From an uncultured Clostridia bacterium (GTDB lineage: Bacteria > Bacillota > Clostridia > Lachnospirales > Lachnospiraceae): a DNA stretch of 63,845 nt. Under the pieces are notes generated by a model. The model did no database searches. It worked only from the letters and a program-made list of their open reading frames with translations, and was not told where the DNA came from. The stretch spans positions 1 through 63,845 of the forward strand of contig CANRWA010000018.1 in the NCBI GenBank assembly GCA_947643415.1, given 5' to 3'. The position numbers and the translations under genes were made by a program. The first letter of the stretch is position 1; every line of letters starts with the position of its first letter. This document shows, in pieces, positions 26,371-34,678 of the stretch.

Positions 26371-26533
26371 AGTACAACGAATATTAAGTAATTGGCAGTT
26401 TGACTTGCCTGTTTTTCCGATAGCACGACTCCCCAAGCCTCGACGTAGCCACCGCTACGCCTGCGTTTGTGAAGCCGCACTCTCAGAAAAACATTCTGCG
26501 TCAAACTATCCAAAACTTAATTTTCGTTGTACT
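26371..26533. repeat. Palindromic repeat R3, long copy (163 bp)
   Basis: AGTACAACGAATATTAAGT at the left and ACTTAATTTTCGTTGTACT at the right are inverted with one mismatch. Pairing continues inward through AGTTTGAC / GTCAAACT and TGTTTTTC / GAAAAACA. A small inner hairpin (CGTAGC-CACC-GCTACG) sits near the middle. A shorter relative is at 11301-11353. Together with R1 it fills the 239-base gap before thiI. Confidence 0.85.
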
Positions 26534-26573
26534 AGTTCTGTGAGGCTGGCATAAAAGAGAGGAGTTACCATTT

Positions 26574-27755
26574 ATGGTACAGGCATTTTTAATAAAGTAT
26601 GCTGAGATTGGCATAAAAGGAAAGAACAGATATGTATTTGAGGATGCTCTGGTCCGCCGGGTAAAGGAAAGGCTGGCACGGTGTGAAGGAGAATTTCTGG
26701 TTCAGAAAGAACAGGGACGGGTCTATGTAGAGGCGAAGTCAGAGTTTGACCCGGAAGAAGTGATCACGGGACTGACTCATGTATTTGGCATCGCCCATAT
26801 CTGTCCTGTGGTACTGGTGGAGGACAAGTCTTTTGACCATGTCTGTCAGGAGCTGGTGGCACATATGAAAGAAGAACTGGGGGACAGGCCTTTTACCTTT
26901 AAGGTATTTGCCAAGCGGAGCGATAAGGAATATCCCATGCAGAGTCCGGAGATCTGTTCAGAGGCCGGGCATTATATATTAGAGCATATGGAGAATGCCA
27001 GGGTTGATGTGCACCAGCCGGAGATCAAGGTATATGTGGAGATCCGGGCAAGGGCTTATGTGTACGTTACCAGCATTAAGGGACCGGGAGGGATGCCGGT
27101 AGGTACGGCAGACCGTTCAATGCTTCTTTTGTCAGGAGGTATTGACAGTCCGGTTGCCGGTTATATGATGGCGAAGCGGGGCGTCCGTATCGAGGCCGTT
27201 TATTTTCATGCGCCGCCGTATACAAGTGAGAGGGCGAAACAGAAAGTAGTTGATCTGGCGAGGCTGATCTCAGAGTATACGGGGCCGGTGAAGCTGCATA
27301 TTGTGAATTTTACGGATATCCAGCTATATATTTATGACCAGTGTCCCCATGATGAACTGACTATTCTTATGCGCCGCTATATGATGCGGATCGCACAGGC
27401 TATCGCAGAGGAAAGGCACTGTCTTTCACTGATCACAGGTGAGAGTGTCGGACAGGTGGCAAGTCAGACGATGCAGAGCCTGGCAGCGACAGACGCAGTC
27501 TGCCATATGCCGGTATTCCGTCCGGTCATTGCATTTGACAAGAATGATATTATCGAGATCGCCGAGAAGATCAATACATTCGAGACTTCCATTCAGCCGT
27601 TTGAGGATTGCTGTACGATATTTGTGGCAAAGCATCCGGTGACGAAACCGAGTATTGAGAAGATGGAAGCATCTGAGAAAAAACTTGCAGAGAAGATAGA
27701 TGGTATGGTGTCAAAAGCCATCACGGAGAGAGAAGTTGTAGAAATTTCATTATAG
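26574..27755 (+). CDS. thiI: tRNA 4-thiouridine synthase ThiI
   Basis: A 393-residue enzyme that makes s4U8 in tRNA and can supply sulfur for thiamine. The N-terminal ferredoxin-like/THUMP region (residues 1-165) binds tRNA. The PP-loop is LLLSGGIDSPVAGYMM near residues 181-196, and the adenylation domain ends at about 390. There is no C-terminal rhodanese domain, as in Bacillus, so sulfur is likely delivered directly by the desulfurase encoded upstream. ATG at 26574 follows AGAGAGGAG. Confidence 0.95.
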   Translation: MVQAFLIKYAEIGIKGKNRYVFEDALVRRVKERLARCEGEFLVQKEQGRVYVEAKSEFDPEEVITGLTHVFGIAHICPVVLVEDKSFDHVCQELVAHMKEELGDRPFTFKVFAKRSDKEYPMQSPEICSEAGHYILEHMENARVDVHQPEIKVYVEIRARAYVYVTSIKGPGGMPVGTADRSMLLLSGGIDSPVAGYMMAKRGVRIEAVYFHAPPYTSERAKQKVVDLARLISEYTGPVKLHIVNFTDIQLYIYDQCPHDELTILMRRYMMRIAQAIAEERHCLSLITGESVGQVASQTMQSLAATDAVCHMPVFRPVIAFDKNDIIEIAEKINTFETSIQPFEDCCTIFVAKHPVTKPSIEKMEASEKKLAEKIDGMVSKAITEREVVEISL

Positions 27756-27756
27756 C

Positions 27757-27780
27757 AGGCCAATGGCACCAATTTGGACG
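27757..27780 (+). repeat. Degenerate R1 repeat remnant
   Basis: CAATGGCACCAATTTGGACG resembles the R1 core CAACGGCGCCAATTTGAACC, but the right arm is absent. It follows the thiI stop directly. Confidence 0.45.
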
Positions 27781-27808
27781 AAAAAAAGAAGCGGCATGTT
27801 TCGCCGCC
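27781..27808 (-). terminator. Terminator of the HPr-like gene (minus strand)
   Basis: Read on the minus strand, GCGGCGAAACATGCCGC is followed by TTCTTTTTTT, a hairpin with a T-run. It lies 61 bases past the stop. A second palindrome, GTGGAATA...TATTCCAC (27843-27876), overlaps the stop itself. Confidence 0.75.
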
Positions 27809-27869
27809 CCACTGTAAGTAACAAACCCAATATAATTATGTCATGTGGAATAGTCATCCCATGGGACGA

Positions 27870-28103
27870 TTATTCCACGATGAAAGGTGCCAGCTTCTCA
27901 AGAATTTCATCCACATCGTTCTCACTGTGAATGTTCAGATCGATTGGCTTAGATAAGTCGAGGCTGAAAATGCCCATGATCGATTTGGCGTCAATCACAT
28001 ATCTTCCGGATACCAGATCAAATTCAGCATCATACTTTGTTACTTCATTGACGAAAGCTTTTACTTTGTCGATAGAATTCAAAGAAATTTTAATTGTTTT
28101 CAT
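27870..28103 (-). CDS. HPr-like protein lacking the phosphorylatable His
   Basis: A 77-residue protein with the fold-defining second half of HPr: VIDAKSIMGIFSLDLSKPI aligns with the VNLKSIMGVMSLG region, keeping the regulatory Ser (Ser46 equivalent) within KSIMG. At the site where true HPr has His15 in an HARPA context, this protein reads LNSIDKVKAFV, with no His. It therefore cannot pass phosphate to PTS permeases in the normal way and may act like Crh, a regulatory relative, in carbon control. The start follows AGGAGGTAATATT on its strand. Confidence 0.8.
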   Translation of the reverse strand: MKTIKISLNSIDKVKAFVNEVTKYDAEFDLVSGRYVIDAKSIMGIFSLDLSKPIDLNIHSENDVDEILEKLAPFIVE

Positions 28104-28247
28104 AATATTACCTCCTGATTTATTTGAAGGATTCCGACCTTCATTACTATACTATTATGAAAGGGGGATTATGTCAATATCAAAAATTTACGATGCGGAA
28201 AATTATTTTTATGAGTTTGTTGTGCAAAATGCTAAGGAGAGGTATAT

Positions 28248-29549
28248 ATGAAAGCGGCATTTCTTACACTTGGCTGTAAAGTGAATTTTTATGAGACGGA
28301 GAAGATCATAGAACAGTTCCGTCAGTTTGGTTTTGAGATCGTAGATTTCAAAGAAAAAGCAGATGTCTATGTGGTCAATACATGTACGGTTACCAATATG
28401 GCTGACCGCAAATCAAGGCAGATGATACGTCGGGCGAAGAAATTGAATCCGGAAAGCTTTGTGGTGGCGGCAGGGTGCTATGTGGAGAGCGGCGGTGATG
28501 CCATGAAAGAAGATCCGGTGATTGATGCTGCTTTTTCGAACAAGGAGAAAATGGACATTGCCAGGCAAGTGGTCCACAGGCTTGGCATGGTACAAAGAAC
28601 GACTGCAACAGAACAAATGGGCAAAATGTTTTCCCGGGAAAGAACACGTGCTTATCTCAAAATACAGGATGGCTGCAATCAGTTCTGCAGCTATTGTATC
28701 ATACCTTATGTCAGAGGGAAAGGAAAACTTGTGAGCATGCCACAGGAAGAGGTAGTCTCGCAGGTGGGAAAACTGGCGGCAGAGGGTTATAAAGAAGTAG
28801 TTCTGACAGGGATTCATCTCTCCTCTTATGGTGTGGATGAGTCAGATGCCAGGGGATTTGTCAGGCAAAAAGGGGAACCGCTTCTGTCTGTGATCCGCAA
28901 AGCAGCTCGTACAGATGGGATACGGCGTATCCGTCTCGGTTCACTGGAACCCCGGATCATATCAGAAGAGTTTTTGGAGAAATTGATACAGGTCCCAGAG
29001 ATCTGCCCGCATTTCCATCTGTCTTTGCAGAGCGGCTGTGATACCGTACTAAAGAGGATGAATCGTCATTATACATCTGTAGAATATAGGGAAAAGGTAG
29101 AGATGATCCGCAGGTATTTTGACAAACCTGCTATTACAACTGACGTGATTGTAGGGTTTCCGGGGGAGACAGAGTATGAATTCGAACAGACAAGGGCTTT
29201 TCTGCAAGAGATCAAATTGGCAGATATTCATGTTTTTAAGTATTCGCCGCGTTCTGGGACACGCGCGGCAGCAATGACAGGCCAGGTTTCTCCGGAACTG
29301 AAAAATAAGCGCAGTGATGTACTGATCGCAGATACAGAAACCTATCGCAGGAGATATGGAGAGAACTTTCTTGGAAAAATGGAATCTGTTCTTTTTGAGG
29401 AGACAGTAGTAGAAAACGGAAAGACATATCTTTCCGGCCATACCGGGCGCTATGTGAAGGTGGGGGTTCTGACGCAGGAAGCACAGGAAAAAGGCTATCT
29501 GGAGAATGAGATCTATGATATCCAGGTGCAGAATATACTTTCGAAATAG
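28248..29549 (+). CDS. mtaB: tRNA (N6-threonylcarbamoyladenosine(37)-C2)-methylthiotransferase MtaB
   Basis: A 433-residue radical SAM methylthiotransferase that converts t6A37 to ms2t6A37 in tRNA. An N-terminal UPF0004 domain carries three cluster Cys (LGCKVN, VNTCTVT, AAGCYVE). The radical SAM motif is CNQFCSYC near residues 144-151, followed by IIPYVRGKG. A TRAM domain forms the last 60 residues (SGHTGRYVKVGV). The phrase LGCKVNFYE and the TCTVTNMADRKSRQ helix mark the MtaB branch rather than MiaB or RimO. ATG at 28248 follows AAGGAGAGGTATAT. Confidence 0.95.
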   Translation: MKAAFLTLGCKVNFYETEKIIEQFRQFGFEIVDFKEKADVYVVNTCTVTNMADRKSRQMIRRAKKLNPESFVVAAGCYVESGGDAMKEDPVIDAAFSNKEKMDIARQVVHRLGMVQRTTATEQMGKMFSRERTRAYLKIQDGCNQFCSYCIIPYVRGKGKLVSMPQEEVVSQVGKLAAEGYKEVVLTGIHLSSYGVDESDARGFVRQKGEPLLSVIRKAARTDGIRRIRLGSLEPRIISEEFLEKLIQVPEICPHFHLSLQSGCDTVLKRMNRHYTSVEYREKVEMIRRYFDKPAITTDVIVGFPGETEYEFEQTRAFLQEIKLADIHVFKYSPRSGTRAAAMTGQVSPELKNKRSDVLIADTETYRRRYGENFLGKMESVLFEETVVENGKTYLSGHTGRYVKVGVLTQEAQEKGYLENEIYDIQVQNILSK

Positions 29550-29569
29550 ATTTCTTTTTAAAAAAAAGG

Positions 29570-29598
29570 TTGCGAAATTATGACAGATATATTACAAT
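29570..29598 (+). promoter_or_regulatory. Promoter of the ireB-ruvX block
   Basis: TTGCGA at 29570-29575 and TACAAT at 29593-29598 with a 17-base spacer, about 40 bases before ireB. Confidence 0.65.
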
Positions 29599-29636
29599 GA
29601 ATTTAATTGGGTTATTAATATAAAGGACGTGAGAGA

Positions 29637-29903
29637 ATGCAGGAAATGAATAACACGCAGTATTTTAAAGTTGATATGGACAGGGATTACGATGTCAGGG
29701 ATGTTATTGCGTCTGTTTATACTGCGTTGACAGAGAAGGGCTACAATCCGGTAAATCAGGTTGTGGGATATCTGATGTCCGGCGATCCGACGTATATTAC
29801 GAGCCATAAGGGTGCCAGGAGTCTGATCATGCGGGTGGAACGTGATGAGATTATTGAAATGTTTTTGGAGGATTATATTAAGAATAACCTGAAGGGGAAT
29901 TAG
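29637..29903 (+). CDS. IreB family regulatory phosphoprotein (UPF0297)
   Basis: An 88-residue protein of the IreB family. In Enterococcus, IreB is the target of the Ser/Thr kinase IreK and influences cephalosporin resistance; a like role here is inference. The family core GYNPVNQVVGYLMSGDPTYI is present, as is the N-terminal phospho-Thr region MNNTQYFKVD. ATG at 29637 follows AAAGGACGTGAG; a second ATG at 29646 would give the shorter form more usual for the family. ruvX follows at six bases, as in many Firmicutes. Confidence 0.93.
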   Translation: MQEMNNTQYFKVDMDRDYDVRDVIASVYTALTEKGYNPVNQVVGYLMSGDPTYITSHKGARSLIMRVERDEIIEMFLEDYIKNNLKGN

Positions 29904-29909
29904 GGAATA

Positions 29910-30329
29910 TTGAGGATTATGGGACTTGATTACGGGTCTGTGACCGTTGGTGTGGCCATTAGTGATTCTATGCTGCTGACAGCACAGCCCGTTGAAGTAA
30001 TAAAAAGAAAGAGTGAAAACAAACTGCGTCAGACCCTTGCCCGTATTGAAGTGCTGATACAGGAGAATGATGTGGGACGTATCGTACTTGGATATCCTAA
30101 GAATATGAATAATTCTGAAGGTGAACGGGTACAGTGTACGAAAGAATTTATGGACAAACTGATAGCCAGAACCGGACTAGAGGTTGTGTTGTGGGATGAA
30201 CGGCTGAGTACGGTTGCTGCTATGGACGTGCTGAAAGAAGGCGGTGTCCGTGTGGAAAACCGCAAAACATATGTTGATAAGATTGCAGCATCTCTGATAC
30301 TGCAGGGCTATCTTGATTCCATCCGATAA
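29910..30329 (+). CDS. ruvX: Holliday junction resolvase RuvX (YqgF)
   Basis: A 139-residue RNase H-fold nuclease. It starts [19 protein letters not shown], with the metal-binding Asp in GLDYG; other acidic residues come from LGYPKN region and VLWDERLST. In many bacteria it also processes the 5' end of pre-16S rRNA. The start is taken as TTG at 29910 since AGGG precedes it and MRI-GLD is the family N-terminus. It sits between ireB and the DUF1292 gene, the standard Firmicutes order. Confidence 0.94.
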   Translation: MRIMGLDYGSVTVGVAISDSMLLTAQPVEVIKRKSENKLRQTLARIEVLIQENDVGRIVLGYPKNMNNSEGERVQCTKEFMDKLIARTGLEVVLWDERLSTVAAMDVLKEGGVRVENRKTYVDKIAASLILQGYLDSIR

Positions 30330-30369
30330 CAGACTGTCAAATGGCGGTTCACAGTAACAGGAGGACATT

Positions 30370-30636
30370 ATGCCAGAGAATGGTAAAATCGTGCTTACTG
30401 CTGACGATGGCAGCGAGGAAGCTTTTTTTGTTGTGGAAAAAACGGACATTGCCGGAGGTTCTTATCTGCTTGTGTCAGATTCTTTGGAAGACGGTGCAGA
30501 TGCATTTATTTTAAAGGAGATGGAAGAAGGAGATTTGGTAACTTATGAGACATTGGAGGACGAAAAAGAGCTGAAGATTATATCCAAATATTTCGAAGAA
30601 CTGTTAGAAGAAGAGGTTGAACTGAGACTTGAGTAG
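30370..30636 (+). CDS. DUF1292 domain-containing protein (YrzB-like)
   Basis: An 88-residue acidic protein with the DUF1292 pattern: IVLTADDGSEEAFFVVEKTD at residues 6-25 and later YLLVSD and DAFILKEME. Its function is unknown across bacteria. It occurs here in the conserved ireB-ruvX-DUF1292 order. ATG at 30370 follows ACAGGAGGACATT. Confidence 0.9.
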   Translation: MPENGKIVLTADDGSEEAFFVVEKTDIAGGSYLLVSDSLEDGADAFILKEMEEGDLVTYETLEDEKELKIISKYFEELLEEEVELRLE

Positions 30637-30672
30637 AGCAGCATCTTTTGTGATGCAGAAAAGAGGTATATT

Positions 30673-32346
30673 TTGAAGAAAAAAGGAAAGACAGGGGAGG
30701 AATCTGTAAAGATCGTTCCTTTAGGCGGCTTAGAGCAGATTGGTATGAATATCACTGTTTTTGAGACAGAGACAAGTATTATTGTAGTGGATTGCGGACT
30801 GGCATTTCCGGAAGATGATATGCTGGGAGTGGATCTTGTTATCCCGGATATCAGTTATCTGGAAGATCACAGGGATAAGGTAAAAGGGTTTGTGATCACC
30901 CATGGCCACGAGGATCACATTGGTTCCCTGCCATATGTACTGCAGAAGCTGAATGTTCCGATTTATGCCACGAAGCTGACTATGGCGATCATAGAAAATA
31001 AGCTGAAAGAGCATAATCTGCTGAACAGTGTGAAAAGAAAAGTGGTTACTTATGGGCAGTATATCAATCTGGGGAATTTCCGTATTGAATTTATCCGCAC
31101 AAACCACAGCATCGCAGATTCTGCTGCACTGGCGATCTATACGCCAGCGGGGGTTATTGTGCATACAGGGGATTTTAAGGTGGACTACACCCCGGTTTTT
31201 GGTGATACGATTGATCTGGCGCGTTTTGGAGAACTGGGCAAAAAGGGTGTACTTGCCCTGATGTGTGACAGTACGAATATTCTGAAGCCGGGATTTACTA
31301 TGTCAGAGCGCACAGTGGGAAAAACTTTTGATACAATATTTGAAGAGAATGCAAAGAGCCGTATTATTGTGGCGACGTTTGCCTCAAATGTGGACCGGGT
31401 GCAGCAGGTCATTAATTCGGCAAAGAAACAGAACCGTAAGGTTGTGATCGAAGGGCGCAGTATGGTAAATATTGTGAATACGGCGGTGGAACTTGGCTAT
31501 ATTCAGGTTCCGGATAATATGATCATTACACTGGAGGAGATGGGAAATTATACCGATGACCAGTTGGTTTTGATCACGACAGGTAGCCAGGGAGAGGCCA
31601 TGGCGGCACTGTCACGTATTGCAGCGAGTATCCACCGGAAGATCACGATCAAGCCAGGGGATGTGGTTATTTTCAGTTCCCGTCCGATTCCGGGAAATGA
31701 GAAATCGGTTTCAAAGGTAATCAACGAATTGTCATTTAAAGGGGCGAAGGTTATTATTCAGGATACCCATGTATCAGGACATGCCTGTGAGGAAGAGGTA
31801 AAACTCATCTATTCCCTTGTGAAACCGAAGTTTGCCATACCTGTACATGGTGAGTACCAGCATCTGCTGGGGCAGAGCAGTGTTGCCCAGAAGATGGGGG
31901 TACCTAAGGAAAATGTGGTGATCCTGCAGTCTGGTGATGTGCTGGAACTGAAAGAGGACAGTGCCAGAAAGATTGACAAGGTACAGGCACAGGGAATCAT
32001 GGTGGATGGCCTTGGTGTGGGAGATGTGGGAAATATCGTGCTTCGTGACCGCCAGCATCTGTCTGAGAATGGACTTCTGGTGGTAGTGCTGACCTTGGAA
32101 AAGGGTTCCAACATGATCCTGTCTGGACCGGATATCGTATCCCGCGGATTTGTGTATGTAAGAGAATCGGAGAACCTTATGGATGAGTGCCGGGAGGTTG
32201 TAAATATTGCCCTTGACCGACTGTATGACAGGGGGATCACTGACTGGGGAAGGATGAAGACAGAGATCAAGGATTCGCTGAATGATTATCTCTGGAAGAA
32301 GATGAAGCGCAATCCGATGATCCTGCCGATTATAATGGAAGTATAG
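30673..32346 (+). CDS. Ribonuclease J
   Basis: A 557-residue metallo-beta-lactamase/beta-CASP ribonuclease, with 5'-3' exonuclease and endonuclease activity in mRNA turnover and rRNA maturation. The zinc motif THGHEDHIGS is at about residues 76-85; DCGLAFP and VHTGDFKVDY follow the family. The CASP half contains SRPIPGNEKSV and a late HVSGHA motif. The TTG at 30673 follows AGAGGT and yields MKKKGK. In Bacillus the DUF1292-mltG interval lacks this gene, so its place here is a lineage feature. Confidence 0.95.
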   Translation: MKKKGKTGEESVKIVPLGGLEQIGMNITVFETETSIIVVDCGLAFPEDDMLGVDLVIPDISYLEDHRDKVKGFVITHGHEDHIGSLPYVLQKLNVPIYATKLTMAIIENKLKEHNLLNSVKRKVVTYGQYINLGNFRIEFIRTNHSIADSAALAIYTPAGVIVHTGDFKVDYTPVFGDTIDLARFGELGKKGVLALMCDSTNILKPGFTMSERTVGKTFDTIFEENAKSRIIVATFASNVDRVQQVINSAKKQNRKVVIEGRSMVNIVNTAVELGYIQVPDNMIITLEEMGNYTDDQLVLITTGSQGEAMAALSRIAASIHRKITIKPGDVVIFSSRPIPGNEKSVSKVINELSFKGAKVIIQDTHVSGHACEEEVKLIYSLVKPKFAIPVHGEYQHLLGQSSVAQKMGVPKENVVILQSGDVLELKEDSARKIDKVQAQGIMVDGLGVGDVGNIVLRDRQHLSENGLLVVVLTLEKGSNMILSGPDIVSRGFVYVRESENLMDECREVVNIALDRLYDRGITDWGRMKTEIKDSLNDYLWKKMKRNPMILPIIMEV

Positions 32347-32381
32347 AATTAGATCAGTGATTCTGGTGAGGGGGAGATTTT

Positions 32382-32738
32382 GTGTTACGGGCTGTGCGCA
32401 CAATACTGATCATATTGCTGAATGTTATCTTTTATGGTCTTGTTCTTTTTGGATGCGTACAGATTGCGCATAGCGGCTATTCCTTTACTTATGATGTATT
32501 GGGAGAGACGATGGCGGAGCTGCCGCCGGGTAAAGACCAGTCTTTCACTCTGGAAAGTGGTAAGACAGATTATGAGGTGGCAGCCGCTCTCGCAGAACGT
32601 AATCTGGTAAAAGACCAATATACATTTTATCTCCGTATGAAATTGGAAGAGGGCAGGGATAAAGCCCCACGGCCAGGAATCTATACACTGAATCCCAGTA
32701 TGACCTATGAAGAGATCCTCAGTGAGATCTTCAAATAG
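32382..32738 (+). CDS. Small MltG/YceG-like membrane protein without catalytic domain
   Basis: A 118-residue protein with one membrane helix at residues 5-30 and a LysM-like segment (SGKTDYEVAAALAERNLVKD...PGIYTLNPSMTYEEILSEIF) that resembles the N-terminal part of MltG, the endolytic murein transglycosylase. The catalytic YceG domain is missing and there is no frame shift remnant after it; the next gene starts 11 bases on. It occupies the mltG position of the Firmicutes mltG-trmR-U32 order. GTG at 32382 follows GAGGGGGAG. It may be a lineage-specific short form. Confidence 0.75.
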   Translation: MLRAVRTILIILLNVIFYGLVLFGCVQIAHSGYSFTYDVLGETMAELPPGKDQSFTLESGKTDYEVAAALAERNLVKDQYTFYLRMKLEEGRDKAPRPGIYTLNPSMTYEEILSEIFK

Positions 32739-32749
32739 GAGGTAAATTT

Positions 32750-33421
32750 ATGGAAGAAGAACGTATGGAGGTTTTTCTGGAATTATTCCGGGAAGAACCT
32801 CCTGTTTATATACAGAGGCTGGAACAGGAAGCAAGGGAGCACGAGGTTCCTGTCATACGCCGGGGAACCCGTGATGTCCTGCGCTATCTGCTCCGCACAA
32901 AGAAACCGGAACGGATTCTGGAAGTGGGAACGGCAGTCGGGTATTCGGCACTGTTTATGATGGAAAATATGCCGGAAAATGCAGAGATCACCACAGTAGA
33001 AAAAGTGGAAATGAGGCTGGCTGATGCCCGCCATAATTTTAAAAGATATGATAAAGAGGGCAGGATCTGCCTCATTGAAGGGGATGCTGCAAAAGTCCTG
33101 CATGATCTTTCAGAGCAGGGGAAACAATATGACTTTATCTTTATGGATGCGGCAAAGGGACAATATCTGAATTTTCTGCCAGATGTTATGAAGCTTCTTG
33201 TAAATAACGGTACACTTGTATCAGATAATATTTTTCATGAAGGAGATGTTCTTCAGTCCCGGTATGCTGTGACGAGACGGGACCGGACGATACATGAGAG
33301 GATGAGGGAGTACTTGGAGGTACTTACCCATCATAGGGAACTGGAAACAATCTGCCTGCCTGTGGGGGACGGCATTACCATTAGCACGAAAAAGGAGGTG
33401 GCTCAATATGAAAAAGCCTGA
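32750..33421 (+). CDS. tRNA 5-hydroxyuridine methyltransferase TrmR-like O-methyltransferase
   Basis: A 223-residue class I SAM O-methyltransferase (COMT-like). The SAM loop is ILEVGTAVGYSAL near residues 62-74; the metal/acid motif is FIFMDAAKGQYL near 130. In Bacillus subtilis the protein at this position (YrrM, TrmR) methylates ho5U34 to mo5U34 in tRNA. The next gene, a U32 protein of the kind that makes ho5U, supports this. ATG at 32750 follows AGGAGG. Overlaps the U32 gene by 14 bases. Confidence 0.86.
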   Translation: MEEERMEVFLELFREEPPVYIQRLEQEAREHEVPVIRRGTRDVLRYLLRTKKPERILEVGTAVGYSALFMMENMPENAEITTVEKVEMRLADARHNFKRYDKEGRICLIEGDAAKVLHDLSEQGKQYDFIFMDAAKGQYLNFLPDVMKLLVNNGTLVSDNIFHEGDVLQSRYAVTRRDRTIHERMREYLEVLTHHRELETICLPVGDGITISTKKEVAQYEKA

Positions 33422-34634
33422 GATTCTGGCACCGGCAAGCAGTCTGGAAGTTCTAAAGACAGCATTTGATTACGGGGCGGATGCTGTATATATTGGGGGG
33501 GAGATGTATGGTCTTCGTGCAAAGGCGAAGAATTTTTCGATGGATGATATGAGAGAGGGAATCCAATTTGCCCATGAACGGGGAAAGAAAGTGTATGTGA
33601 CAGCCAATATCACGGCTCATGACAGGGATCTGGCTGGTGTGGAACAGTATTTTTTAGAATTAAGGGAAATACAGCCAGATGCACTGATCATATCGGATCC
33701 GGGAGTTTTTTCCATTGCCAGAAGGATCTGTCCCGGTATCGATGTGCACATTAGTACTCAGGCAAATAATGTAAATTATATGACATTTCATTTTTGGAAG
33801 GAACAGGGGGCAGTCCGGGTAGTGACGGCGAGGGAGTTATCATTAGAGGAGATCCATGATATTGACCAGCATATTCCAGAAGATCTTGAGATCGAGACAT
33901 TTGTACATGGTGCGATGTGCATCTCTTATTCGGGCAGATGCCTTCTGAGCCACTATTTTACAGGAAGGGATGCCAACCTGGGGGCCTGCACCCATCCATG
34001 CCGCTGGCGTTATCATATCGTGGAGGAGACACGGCCGGGAGAATACATGCCTATTGAGGAAAATGAACGGGGCACTTATATTTTTAATTCAAAGGATTTA
34101 TGTATGATTGAACATATCCCGGAGCTGGTGGCGGCTGGCATCGATAGCTTTAAGATCGAGGGGCGTATGAAGACCGCATTGTATGTGGCGGTGGTGGCAA
34201 GGACATACCGCCAGGCGGTGGATGATTTTTTTGATGACCCGGGAAAATATAAAGACAGGATCCCTTATTATAAAGATGAGATCGCGAAGTGTACTTACAG
34301 GCAGTTCACAACGGGGTTCTTTTTTGGCCCGACAGGCCATGAGACACAGATTTACAATAATAATACGTACGTCAGGGGGTATACTTATCTTGGCAGAGTA
34401 GAAGAGGTTACAGAGGAAGGCCTGGCTGTGTTTGAGCAGAAAAATAAATTCTGCGTTGGTGATGAGATCGAGCTGATGATGCCGGATGGGGATAATGTTC
34501 TGGCACAGGTGGAACATATGTATAATGAATATGGTGCAGTTGACAGTTGTCCACATCCCGGAGAACGGATATGGATGAAACTCAGTAAGCCGGTACAGGC
34601 TGGTGTGATCCTGCGTCAGCAGACTGAAAAATAA
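33408..34634 (+). CDS. U32 family protein, probable tRNA uridine 5-hydroxylation protein (TrhP-like)
   Basis: A 408-residue U32 (formerly peptidase U32) protein. It begins KPEILAPASSLEVLKTAFDY and contains the family signature FVHGAMCISYSGRCLLSHYF near residues 165-184, with Cys residues in CISYSGRC and GACTHPC that may bind a cluster. U32 proteins of this branch (TrhP/YrrN-YrrO) are needed to make 5-hydroxyuridine at tRNA position 34. Only one U32 gene occurs here where Bacillus has two. ATG at 33408 follows AAAGGAGGTGG and overlaps trmR. Confidence 0.88.
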   Translation: MKKPEILAPASSLEVLKTAFDYGADAVYIGGEMYGLRAKAKNFSMDDMREGIQFAHERGKKVYVTANITAHDRDLAGVEQYFLELREIQPDALIISDPGVFSIARRICPGIDVHISTQANNVNYMTFHFWKEQGAVRVVTARELSLEEIHDIDQHIPEDLEIETFVHGAMCISYSGRCLLSHYFTGRDANLGACTHPCRWRYHIVEETRPGEYMPIEENERGTYIFNSKDLCMIEHIPELVAAGIDSFKIEGRMKTALYVAVVARTYRQAVDDFFDDPGKYKDRIPYYKDEIAKCTYRQFTTGFFFGPTGHETQIYNNNTYVRGYTYLGRVEEVTEEGLAVFEQKNKFCVGDEIELMMPDGDNVLAQVEHMYNEYGAVDSCPHPGERIWMKLSKPVQAGVILRQQTEK

Positions 34635-34678
34635 GTTTGCGTTTTTTTTGCCGGTATTTCGGAATAGGGGATAAGAGA

